A DNA stretch of 64,000 nt from Ga0077555 sp963746315 (GTDB lineage Bacteria > Pseudomonadota > Alphaproteobacteria > Rhizobiales > Hyphomicrobiaceae): assembly GCA_963746315.1 (NCBI GenBank), contig CAVVAR010000012.1:434001-498000 (forward strand), read 5' to 3'. The translations under genes were made by a program, and so were the position numbers. The notes under the pieces were generated by a model, which ran no database searches, was not told the DNA's origin, and was given only the letters and a program-made list of their open reading frames with translations. Every line of letters begins with the position of its first letter. Position 1 is the stretch's first letter. Shown here in pieces: positions 52,103 through 60,700 of this stretch.

Positions 52103-53530
52103 TCAGGCGTGGCCTTCGAGACGCGCGACGCGGCCCATGAGCTGATCGAGCAGCTCGATGGCGAGATCGATCTCCTCGTCCGAGATGTGCAGGCTTGGTG
52201 CCAGTGTGACGACGTTCTTGTAGTAGCCGCCGATATCGAGGACGAGGCCGTAGCGGCGCCCCTTCACCTCGAGATCCGCCTTGAAGGCCTCGTCCACCAT
52301 GAGATCCACGAGCTTCTTAGACGGCGTGAAGCTGTCCGACGGCTCGCAGATCTCCATGCGCAGCGCCAAACCGAGGCCGTCGACGTCGCCGACCATCTTG
52401 TGACGCCGCTTGAGATACTGGAGGCCGTCGAGGAAGCGGCGGCCCTTCTCCGCGATGGTCCGCTCATAGTCGCCCTCGGCGAGCATGCGCATCACCTCGA
52501 GGCCAACGCCTGTGCCCATCGGGTTGGCATTGAAGGTCGAATGCGTCGAGCCCGCAGGGAACACGGTCGGATTGATCAACTTCTCCTTGGCCCAGACGCC
52601 CGAGAGCGGGTTCAGGCCGTTGGTCAGCGCTTTGCCGAAGACCAGGATGTCGGGCGTGATGCCGAAGTGCTCGAACGACCAGAGCTTTCCCGTCCGGAAA
52701 AACCCCATCTGGATCTCGTCGACGACGAGCAGGATGCCGTGCTCGTCGAGAACCTTCTTCAGCTCCACGAAGAAGTTCATCGGGGGCACCACGTACCCGC
52801 CGGTGCCCTGAATCGTCTCGATATAGAAAGCCGCGTACTCGCACTGCCGCGTCTTCGGGTCCCAGAGGCCGTGATACTCGCTCTCGAAGAGGCGCTTGAA
52901 CTGGGCGACGCAGTGGTGGCCGAGCTCCTCCTTGGACATGCCCTTCGGTCCCCGGAAATGGTAGGGGAACGGAATGAACATGGCCCGGTCGGAAAAGTGC
53001 CCGTAGCGGCGCCGGTAGCGGTACGACGAGGTGATGGCCGAGGCGCCGAGCGTGCGGCCGTGGTAGCCGCCCTCGAAGGCCATCATCAGCGTCTTGCCCG
53101 TCGCGTTGCGCACGAGCTTCAAGCTGTCCTCGACCGCCTGGCTGCCGCCGACGTTGAAGTGCACGCGCCCCTTCTCGCCGAGCTTCGCCTCCATGTCCTG
53201 GGCGATCATTGCCGCGAGCTCGATCTTCTCGCGATGCAGGTACTGGGAGGCGACCTGCGGCAGGGTGTCGAGCTGACGGCGGACCGCGTCGGCGATGCGC
53301 TCGTTCTTGTACCCGAAGTTGACGGCCGAGTACCACATCTGCAGGTCGAGATACTCGGCGCCGGCTGCATCGTACATGTACGAGCCCTGGCAGTCCGTGA
53401 ACATCTTCGGCGGCGTCGTATAGTGGACCGTGTCGCCATGGCTGCAATAGCGATCCTCGAGGGCGAGAAGCTCGGCTTCGCTGAGCGGCGCGCGGCCGGA
53501 ACCGCCATCCCAGTGCATCGACTTGTCCAT
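52103..53530 (-). CDS. Class-III PLP-dependent aminotransferase
   Basis: A 475-residue protein. HFNVGGSQAVEDSLKLVRNA holds the phosphate-binding region, AFEGGYHGRTLGA the stacking segment, ILLVVDEIQMGFFRTG the Asp to the PLP ring, and DILVFGKALTNG the Schiff-base Lys. The family moves amino groups between omega-amino or alpha-amino acids and keto acids; the substrate cannot be read. It starts 4 nt after the HAD phosphatase stop, so the two are co-translated. Confidence 0.93.
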   Translation of the reverse strand: MDKSMHWDGGSGRAPLSEAELLALEDRYCSHGDTVHYTTPPKMFTDCQGSYMYDAAGAEYLDLQMWYSAVNFGYKNERIADAVRRQLDTLPQVASQYLHREKIELAAMIAQDMEAKLGEKGRVHFNVGGSQAVEDSLKLVRNATGKTLMMAFEGGYHGRTLGASAITSSYRYRRRYGHFSDRAMFIPFPYHFRGPKGMSKEELGHHCVAQFKRLFESEYHGLWDPKTRQCEYAAFYIETIQGTGGYVVPPMNFFVELKKVLDEHGILLVVDEIQMGFFRTGKLWSFEHFGITPDILVFGKALTNGLNPLSGVWAKEKLINPTVFPAGSTHSTFNANPMGTGVGLEVMRMLAEGDYERTIAEKGRRFLDGLQYLKRRHKMVGDVDGLGLALRMEICEPSDSFTPSKKLVDLMVDEAFKADLEVKGRRYGLVLDIGGYYKNVVTLAPSLHISDEEIDLAIELLDQLMGRVARLEGHA

Positions 53531-53534
53531 GCGC

Positions 53535-54287
53535 CTACTCGTCCCTCATCTCATCTTGGCTGGAATGGTCAGCGAGGTGTGTCTCGTCGAGCCAGGCGGC
53601 AAGCAGCGAGGTCGCCTCGGCGAATGACTGGAAAGGAAAATGCGGCAGCCCGCTTTCGGTGGCGTGGCGCAGAAGAGCGCTCTTCGCCAGCACCAGCTCG
53701 GCTTCCTCGGCAACGCAGAAATCCGAGCGTCCATCGCCGACGACGACCCTCACGGTGCCCGGAGGTGCGACGGCGAACTGGCACTTGCAGTTGCCGGCGA
53801 GCGATCGGCAGTCGGCGCGACCATGCGGAAACAACAGGCGCCACCGGTCGCCACCGAGCCACTCGAGCCGGTTGGCGCGATAGGGCAGCTCCAGCCCATG
53901 CCGCTCGAGAACCGCGCCGACCGTCCGATCGAGCCCGTCCGAGACGACCGTGATTCCGAGCCCGCGCGATCGGCAGAGCGCCACGAAAGCTGGAAAGGCG
54001 GGATCGATGTCGATCTCGGCGACGAAGCCGTCGAGCTGCGCCGGCGTGGCGCGCAAGAGTGCGATCTGGCGAACCATGCACTCGCGCGAGCCGATTCTGC
54101 CGGCCTTCCAATCGTCCTCGACATCCTGCCAAGTCGGCTCGGCAAAGCGCTCCAGCAATCGATCGGTGGTATCGACGGTGGCGATGGTCCCGTCGAAGTC
54201 CACCAGCACTTCGCATTTCAGTCGCGTGATCGACACCCTGACACAACCCGTTGATTGTTTGCTCGTATTCCGGCGAGGCGCTGCCAT
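53535..54287 (-). CDS. HAD-superfamily phosphatase (MtnX/SerB-like)
   Basis: About 233-250 residues. Motif I VDFDGTIATVDTTD, motif II VVSDG, and motif IV VGDGRSDFC match the HAD-IB/MtnX group, which dephosphorylates small phosphometabolites. GTG 54236 (VSITRLKCEVLVDFDGT) is a probable start because the residues before it are not conserved; the frame opens at 54287. It is paired directly with a class-III aminotransferase, which suggests one pathway handling an amino compound and its phosphate ester. Confidence 0.88.
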   Translation of the reverse strand: MAAPRRNTSKQSTGCVRVSITRLKCEVLVDFDGTIATVDTTDRLLERFAEPTWQDVEDDWKAGRIGSRECMVRQIALLRATPAQLDGFVAEIDIDPAFPAFVALCRSRGLGITVVSDGLDRTVGAVLERHGLELPYRANRLEWLGGDRWRLLFPHGRADCRSLAGNCKCQFAVAPPGTVRVVVGDGRSDFCVAEEAELVLAKSALLRHATESGLPHFPFQSFAEATSLLAAWLDETHLADHSSQDEMRDE

Positions 54288-54519
54288 CTTTCAGGATTAG
54301 CGCGTCTCTAACCGCCCGCAAACACCGTGCCAATCGTCATCGTAAACGAGCACTTGCCTGGCACGCCCCCACTCGCACCGGCTCAAATCGTTGTTTTGAC
54401 GACGGATTGTTAAAGGTGATTAACCAAACCTCGATGGCATTCGCCGGGCCGGAACAATGCGATCGCGGTTTCGGTGTGGCGAGAGAGCAATACCTCTGCC
54501 GCGGGGGCGCCGTGTTTTT

Positions 54520-55906
54520 CTACGCCTGTCGCGGCTCACGCCGGCGTTCCAGCAACCCGACGACGACGTAGCCGCTCAACGCTGTGGCGAGCGCGATCAG
54601 ATAGGGAGTTCTGGGCAGCGAGCAGGAACTTGGCCACGGCCCACACCAGCGAGCCCGAGATGAGGGCGACCATGGCTGCGGCCGGCCCGCCGAAGCCCGT
54701 GAAGAGCCCGAGCAGCGCCACCACGATCGCTCCCGCGCTTCCGAACGCCGAGGCGAGCTCGACCAGCTCCTTGATCGTCTCGACCGAGTTCGCGAGCACC
54801 CACGCGACGACACTGAGCGCCAGCACGCAGACCCGCACGCTGGTGAGCCTGCCTCTGGGCGAGAGGCCGGGCATCAGTCGCGTCACGACGTTGTGCGAAA
54901 GTTGCGCGGCGGGCGCATGCAGCGCCGCATGTACCACCGACAGGATCGCCGAGACGAGTGCACCGACGAAGAGCGCATAGCCGAAGGGCGGCAAATAGGC
55001 CTCGGCCAGCTTCGGGACGATCTGCTCGGGCTCGGGCAAGTCCTTGAGCAGTATCGGTCCAACGAGCCCGAGGAACAGGGGGAGAAGCCCCATGGCGAGG
55101 TACATCAATCCGCCGGCGACGGTGCCACCCGCTGCGATTGCCGCCGTTCTCGCTCCAAGAAAGCGCGAGATCAGCTCGACGGCCACGAGGCTGCCACACA
55201 ACACGACGGCCAGCTTCTCGATTCTGTCGAGCGTCGCGTCCTCTCCGGTGACACCGAGACTGAGGCGCGCCGGCTCGATCTGCGCGAGGCTGGCCTCCAG
55301 ACCGCCCATGGCGGATGCCACGAAGACCGCGAGCACGATGAGGCCGAACATCACCGCGATGCCTTGCACGACGTCCGTTACGGCATCGGCCAGCAGGCCG
55401 CCGACCACCGAGTAGGCGCCGACGAGAATCGCCGCGATCAGGATGGCCGTATCGAGCCCGAGTCCGGTCGTCGATCCGAGGATCTGACCGAAGGCGCGGA
55501 TCTGCGCCGCCGCCCACAACACCGACCCGGGCAGCAGCACGAGCACGAACAGCTTCTCGATCCCCGGCGAGTAACGCTCGCGCACCATGTCGGCATACGT
55601 GACGATCCCGCGGCGCCATAGCGGTGCGGCGAGCACCACGCCGACAATCAATACGGCCACGCCATACCCGAAAGGATCGGTCAGGCCGCCGGAAAGTCCT
55701 TTCGTGTAGATTTCCCCGGCCGAGGCGACGATGGCTTCCGCGCCGAACCACGTGGCGAAGACGGAGAAAGCCACGAGGCCCGTGCCGAGCGAGCGGCCGG
55801 CGAGGATGTAGTCCTGCTCGGACGACATGCGCCGGGACACCCAGGCGCCGACCGCGAACTGGATGATGACGTAGCCGAGAATCCCGGCGAGCGCGTAGCT
55901 GTTCAC
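54520..55906 (-). CDS. Sodium:solute symporter (SSS family), C-terminal frameshift
   Basis: Inner-membrane Na+-coupled transporter with about 12 or 13 helices. Family blocks are YILAGRSLGTGLVAFSVFATWF, YGVAVLIVGVVLAAPLWRRG, LPGSVLWAAAQIRAFGQIL, YSVVGGLLADAVTDVVQG and VHAALHAPAAQLSHNV. The annotated frame drifts after FLLAAQ. One base over, TPYLIALATALSGYVVVGLL completes the last helix and ends at 54520. The shift is in three G at 54613-54615. The solute is unknown. Confidence 0.85.
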
Positions 55907-56162
55907 GACTTACCGTCTCCGATCGAGATGCCCCCGCGAGCCGAATGGTCGCGCCGCGATGCCGGACGTCGGCACCGCTTGCACGCAGCCCCGCGCGTCG
56001 GCCGCTTTCTGCCACGGCGGCGCCGTCCGCGACGAGTCCCGTTGATTCGACCTGTGGGAATAGAGAAATGGTAAATCAGCTTCGCGTCACTTATCTGTCA
56101 CGCGAATGCCACGGCGGCAGGCCATGCGTTGGACGCGATCCGGAAAAGCGCTGGGAGGGCGA

Positions 56163-58046
56163 GTGACGATCCACGGTCATGTGATCCGACGCGGCTTGGC
56201 GACAGGGCTCCTGCTCTATGTCGCGGGGGCAAACACGGCTGCCGCCGAAACGGCCTCCACACCGGCGTCAACGGCCGTCAATGAGGCTGCTGTTCCGTCG
56301 TCGGGGCGCTCGCGACCTGCTATGCAGCGACAGGAGTACGAAGCCTGTCAGTCGCGCGACGAGGCGCAATTCCGCGATGCGATCGAACGCGTGACGCTTG
56401 CGGCACTCCAGGGATCGATACGCAATCTGGATTATAGACCGATCGTTGCCGAAGCGTGGCGCAAGGGCAACATCGATGAGGTCGTCTCGCGGCGCATTGA
56501 TGTCGTGCTCGAGGAGCTCAAGCAGGAGACGAGCTGGAGCGAGCTGATCTCGAGCCTCGCCTCCCGTGAGACCCAGGAGAAGCTCGCCAAGTCGGCCGCC
56601 GAGCGCGTCTATGGCTCGCCCGAGATGCGTCGCGCGATCGAGACGCTGGCCACGGGCGTGGGCCGGCACGTCGGCGAGCGTCTCGAGCTGGCCACGGCCG
56701 ACGCTGCCGAGCCGACCACCCGCTGCCTCGAGGCGTTCCTCGGTCCGCGTTACGGCAGCACTGTCGCGCGCGTCGTGGCGACGGATGCCGGCAAGGAGTT
56801 CGCCATTGACGCCGTCAAAGGCGCCGCACCGGTCTCGCGTGGCAGCGTGCTCGTCGAAAGCAAGGAAGGGCTGGCCGGCCTCGTCGCTGTCATCATGCGT
56901 CGGCAGCTCGGCAATTTGTCGGCACGCGTCGGCCAGCGCCTGGTAGGCGCCGTGCTTGGCCGCGTGGTCTCCGTCGTGGCCGGCGGCGTCGGAGTGGTGC
57001 TCATAGCCAAGGATATCTGGGAGCTGCGCAATGGCGTGCTGCCGATCATTGCCAGCGAGATGAAGGCCCCGTCGACGCGCGACAAGGTGCAGGCCGAGCT
57101 CTCGATCTCCGTCGCGACGGAGATCGAGAGTCACCTGAAAGAGATCGCCAAGCGCACGTCCGACCGCGTCATCGACATCTGGCACGAGTTCCGCCGCGCT
57201 CACGGCAAGGTGCTGGAGCTCGCCGAGCGCAACGCGGCCTTCAAAGCCTTCATCGACAACGTCTCGCCGTCGAATCTCTCCCGCTTGGACGAGGTCGTCG
57301 CCTTGCAGCTCCCGCAGGGGGGCGAGGCGCGGCTGCTGGCACGCGTCGCCGATGGCTCGCTCGCCGAGGCCGTGGAGCGCTGGCCCTCCGGCGTTCTAGA
57401 CATCGCGCGCGATCGCCGCTCCCTGGAGGCCGGCTTCAAGTGGCGCGCGCTGGCCGGAGATGCCCTGGTGCCGAAGTTGCTCGAGCTCGAGGTTCATCGC
57501 CTCGCCGACCCGGACCAGCTGACGCGCGCTGCCCTGGAGCGAATCCTGCGCCTCGACGACCGCGTCGCCAGCGGGCGTCTGGCGACCATTGCCGGAAGCC
57601 GCCTCGAGCCTCTGCTGGAGGTGGGGGACGCCGATCTGAAGCGGCTCGCGCGCGCGCTGAGTGCAATCGAGTTGACCAGTCTGTCTGGTTATCTGACCGC
57701 GCTCGAGCGCCCGGCGAGCCATCGCCTTCTCGCCGCCGTGGCAGAGGTGCCCAGTCGCATGCAAGCCATCTCGCCGGCGCACGTGCGCGAGGCCATCCTC
57801 GCCAGCCGAGACCAGCGCGCCGCACTGGACATGATGCTCAGGTCCGGCGACCTTCTCGATCTCGGCGAGCTCGTGCGGGACGTTGATATTGCGCGATCCG
57901 GCGCCGTGTCGCCGCGCCTGCTGCTCTGGCGCTATCCGGGAGCACTGGCTGCCGTCGCCATCATTGGTCTCGTCCTATTATTGCTGCTGTGGCGCGCGAT
58001 CGCGGGCCGGCGACCGGGCGCGCGGCGCGATCAGCCCCAGGTCTGA
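56163..58046 (+). CDS. Large exported, C-terminally membrane-anchored helical protein, unknown function
   Basis: About 627 residues. GTG 56163 follows GGGAGGG closely. Signal peptide about 8-29 (ending AAAE). The mature part is long and charged, rich in Ala, Leu, Arg and Glu, with one hydrophobic stretch near 255-290 (LVGAVLGRVVSVVAGGVGVV). The C-terminal third has several loosely repeated Leu-rich helical units (RLDDRVASGRLATIAGSRLE, DADLKRLARALSAIELTSLS, HRLLAAVAEVPSRMQ). A C-terminal membrane helix follows (AAVAIIGLVLLLLLWRAI), then a basic tail. No enzymatic motif was recognised. It may be an envelope or division-related scaffold, but this is only a guess. Confidence 0.75.
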   Translation: MTIHGHVIRRGLATGLLLYVAGANTAAAETASTPASTAVNEAAVPSSGRSRPAMQRQEYEACQSRDEAQFRDAIERVTLAALQGSIRNLDYRPIVAEAWRKGNIDEVVSRRIDVVLEELKQETSWSELISSLASRETQEKLAKSAAERVYGSPEMRRAIETLATGVGRHVGERLELATADAAEPTTRCLEAFLGPRYGSTVARVVATDAGKEFAIDAVKGAAPVSRGSVLVESKEGLAGLVAVIMRRQLGNLSARVGQRLVGAVLGRVVSVVAGGVGVVLIAKDIWELRNGVLPIIASEMKAPSTRDKVQAELSISVATEIESHLKEIAKRTSDRVIDIWHEFRRAHGKVLELAERNAAFKAFIDNVSPSNLSRLDEVVALQLPQGGEARLLARVADGSLAEAVERWPSGVLDIARDRRSLEAGFKWRALAGDALVPKLLELEVHRLADPDQLTRAALERILRLDDRVASGRLATIAGSRLEPLLEVGDADLKRLARALSAIELTSLSGYLTALERPASHRLLAAVAEVPSRMQAISPAHVREAILASRDQRAALDMMLRSGDLLDLGELVRDVDIARSGAVSPRLLLWRYPGALAAVAIIGLVLLLLLWRAIAGRRPGARRDQPQV

Positions 58047-58196
58047 GCCCATGCGCTACGTGGCCGCGACCTCGAGCGCGCCCGTCGCCGCATGTATGAT
58101 TTCCGTCTGCTTTGCGTAGGCTAGCCGTTTTTGCTACTCGCAGTGCGAGCGCTCGAGCGAGTTGAATCGCCGGGGGGACAGAGGAGCACGACGCTG

Positions 58197-58373
58197 ATGG
58201 GTCTCAAGGCACCGGGAATTCTTTCTTTCACCTCTTCCATCGTTCTGGTGGTGATTGCCGCCGTCTCGCGTTTCGCCAACGCCAGCATCCCGCTCGTCAC
58301 GGGCCACGAGTTCGGTCTCGTGCTGGTAGCCTATCTTGTGCTCGTCGTGGGCTGTGTCGTTCGCGGTCTGTGA
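58197..58373 (+). CDS. Small two-helix membrane protein
   Basis: 58 residues from ATG 58197, 10 nt after GAGGAG. Hydrophobic segments at about 8-26 and 38-55 are separated by NASIPLVTGHEF. The C-terminus is CVVRGL. Two-helix proteins of this size, with a conserved GHEF-type turn, are common in Rhizobiales; their function is unknown. Confidence 0.65.
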   Translation: MGLKAPGILSFTSSIVLVVIAAVSRFANASIPLVTGHEFGLVLVAYLVLVVGCVVRGL

Positions 58374-58478
58374 TCGCGATTGGTGCTGCGAGCACGGTTG
58401 TCCAGGTCTGATGTGTTCTTCTGTCGCGCGGCCAACAGCGCTCTGTTCGGTCGGCCCAGAGTCGCGCTTACTTTTGCG

Positions 58479-58664
58479 ATGACACTGCGGCATGATTCTG
58501 AACTCAGCGAATGGCGGCGACGGGCCCAGCGTGGTGCCCGCGATATCGCCGTGGCCGTAGCTTTGACCGTCACAGCCGTTGCGCTGATCGGCGTGGCATG
58601 GCTCGGAAATCGCCATGTTACCGATCCCATGGTCGGCCCCTCCGCCGACGCGACGCGCCGTTGA
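58479..58664 (+). CDS. Possible small single-span membrane protein
   Basis: 61 residues: a charged N-terminus (SELSEWRRRAQRGARDIAVA), a membrane helix about 20-42 (VAVALTVTAVALIGVAWLG) and a polar tail. No clear ribosome-binding site. The frame is open from 58380. Could be spurious. Confidence 0.4.
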   Translation: MTLRHDSELSEWRRRAQRGARDIAVAVALTVTAVALIGVAWLGNRHVTDPMVGPSADATRR

Positions 58665-58796
58665 GCCTCCTCGAAATGCCTGTTTGGGGCTTGGTGGCTG
58701 CCACCGCCATGATAGCCTCCGGCCGAGTTGTTTGATGGCAACGCGGCTTCTGGCGAGCGATCGCGGGCCGCGACGTCCAGGGCCTCCGAGGATGCA

Positions 58797-59906
58797 ATGA
58801 TTGCGCGCACGTATCTCCGCCCGGCTGGACGCTTGACCCGCCCTCCAGGCCGCGTCAATGCGACGCCGGACAAGGTCGTGCGCATCGGCGAGCGCGAGGA
58901 TCTTGTTTTCGCGGCACTGGAGCTCATCCAGCGGCACGGCGACCGGACCACGGATCGTCGCCTGATCAGTCCGGCCGAGGCGCGCAACGAGATCGCCCGC
59001 GGCGGCTACGCGGTGGAGCACTTGAAGCGTGCACTGGCCGGTTTTGCAGCGCCACGATCAGCCATCGCCGGCATCGCGCTGGATCGCCCGCGGATTATGG
59101 GCATCGTGAACGTCACGCCAGACAGCTTTTCGGACGGCGGCAGCTTCGGGTCGGCACGCGAGGCTATTACGTTCGGACGACGGCTGGCAGACGAAGGCGC
59201 CGACTTCCTCGATATCGGCGGCGAGTCGACGAGACCGGGATCTGACGCCGTCACCATCGAGGAGGAGCTTCGCCGCGTCATGCCCGTCGTCGAAGGGCTG
59301 GTCGGGAAGGTTCGCGCTCGAATTTCAGTCGACACGCGCAAGGCCGAGGTCATGCGGCGCGCAGCTCAGGCCGGCGTGCACATCCTGAACGACGTCTCGG
59401 CCCTGACGTTCGATCCCGCCAGCTTGCGGGTCGCGGCCGAGGCACGGTTGCCGGTCGTTCTGATGCACGCCCAGGGTGACCCGAAAACGATGCAGCGCGA
59501 CCCGCGCTACGACAACGTCCTGCTCGATGTTTTCGATGTGCTCGCCGAGCGGATCGAGGCGTGCCTGAGGGCGGGAATTGCGCAAGAGCGGATCATCGTC
59601 GATCCAGGCATCGGCTTCGGCAAGTCGCTGGAGCACAACCTCGAGCTGCTTGCTGGGCTTTCCCTGTTCCACGGCCTCGGCACACCGATCATGCTCGGCG
59701 CCTCGCGCAAGCGCATGATCGGCACGCTGACCGGTGCCGTCGATCCGCAGGATCGCATTCCGGGATCAATTGCCACCGCCCTTGCCGGTGCCATGCAGGG
59801 TGCCGCAATCCTGCGCGTCCACGACGTCGCCGCCACGCGCCAGGCACTGATCGTTTGGGAGGCCGCCTGTAGCGGTCTCGCAATGCCCGCCGGATCGGTC
59901 GGCTGA
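58797..59906 (+). CDS. folP: Dihydropteroate synthase FolP
   Basis: A 369-residue folate-pathway enzyme joining p-aminobenzoate to dihydropterin pyrophosphate. A non-conserved N-terminal extension of about 90 residues is followed by IMGIVNVTPDSFSDGGSF, DIGGESTRPGSDAV, RISVDTRKAEVMRRAA, VHILNDVSALTFD, DPGIGFGKSLEHNLELL and LGASRKRMIGTL, all intact. ATG 58797 is preferred; the frame begins at 58728. The HupE-like gene follows 5 nt later, probably in the same transcript. Confidence 0.95.
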   Translation: MIARTYLRPAGRLTRPPGRVNATPDKVVRIGEREDLVFAALELIQRHGDRTTDRRLISPAEARNEIARGGYAVEHLKRALAGFAAPRSAIAGIALDRPRIMGIVNVTPDSFSDGGSFGSAREAITFGRRLADEGADFLDIGGESTRPGSDAVTIEEELRRVMPVVEGLVGKVRARISVDTRKAEVMRRAAQAGVHILNDVSALTFDPASLRVAAEARLPVVLMHAQGDPKTMQRDPRYDNVLLDVFDVLAERIEACLRAGIAQERIIVDPGIGFGKSLEHNLELLAGLSLFHGLGTPIMLGASRKRMIGTLTGAVDPQDRIPGSIATALAGAMQGAAILRVHDVAATRQALIVWEAACSGLAMPAGSVG

Positions 59907-59911
59907 GGCCG

Positions 59912-60532
59912 ATGCGGTCGCGGTCCGAGCCGGGTGCGGCGCTGACCACGCTTGCCATCGCGCTCGGCGCGGCGTCGTGCGCTGTCCCCCAGGCGTCCGC
60001 CCACGAGATCGTGCCAGGCGTCAGCGGCTTCGTCTCCGTGATGCTGCATCCCTTTGTCACCGTCGACACGGTGCTCGTCATGGTCGGCCTGGCGCTCGTC
60101 GTCGGCGCGGCCCGATCGCGCCCTGCAGTCCCGGCCGGCATCGCCAGCGTGCTGGCGGGAGCCCTCGCCGGCGTGGTGATCCAACCGTGGGCGCTTACCG
60201 TGCCTGGTCTCTGGCGCTGGCCATTGGTCGTGTCCGTCGTCCTCGGTGCCCTGGCTGCCTGGGGCGTGTCGATCGGCGCCCGCGCTCTCTTGATGATCGG
60301 GTTTCTGGCGTCCCTTGTCGTTGGGCTCGGCGTACCGCCCGAGCGGCCAGGATGGTCTGGAAACCTCGAGGTTGCGGCCGCCGTGAGCCTTGCCGTCCTC
60401 ACCACGCTGCTCGTCGTCGCGCTGCCTCGTGCCGGGCTGGGCCGCTATGGCGCAGTTCGCGTGGCCGGCCGCGTCGTTGGCGCCTGGTGCGTCGCGATCG
60501 CCAGCCTCGGCCTGGCCATCGCATTGCGCTGA
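59912..60532 (+). CDS. HupE/UreJ-like membrane protein with degenerate signature
   Basis: A 206-residue protein. The signal peptide ends near ASA-HE. SGFVSVMLHPFVTVDTVLVM is laid out like the HupE/UreJ signature (SGF-x-HP-x-D-H), but the metal-binding His after Asp is replaced by Thr. Five or six more helices follow. HupE/UreJ proteins are nickel or cobalt permease-like, so the lost His argues for altered or absent metal transport. Its position directly behind folP is not explained. Confidence 0.65.
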   Translation: MRSRSEPGAALTTLAIALGAASCAVPQASAHEIVPGVSGFVSVMLHPFVTVDTVLVMVGLALVVGAARSRPAVPAGIASVLAGALAGVVIQPWALTVPGLWRWPLVVSVVLGALAAWGVSIGARALLMIGFLASLVVGLGVPPERPGWSGNLEVAAAVSLAVLTTLLVVALPRAGLGRYGAVRVAGRVVGAWCVAIASLGLAIALR

Positions 60533-60700
60533 CCCAGTCGCCCGATCCTCCGGGTGCGTCATTTACTCTGGGGCACTGCCGCCATTGACGCGTTGTTGCG
60601 CTGCACCATAGTGTCACGTACACTTCATGCGATTGTGATGGCCGGCGGCGCTTGCGGTGCTGAGTCGGGTGGGGCACGGACTCGAGGATTGGGCTGACCC

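Noticed and set aside
52085..53953. 622-codon open frame antisense to the aminotransferase and phosphatase
   Set aside because: The frame is a by-product of codon bias on the other strand; no motif and it cuts across two real genes.
54411..54426. TTAA-N6-TTAACC near the symporter and phosphatase genes as a CtrA site
   Set aside because: The spacing is 6 rather than 7 nt and there is no second copy or -10 block at a fixed distance.
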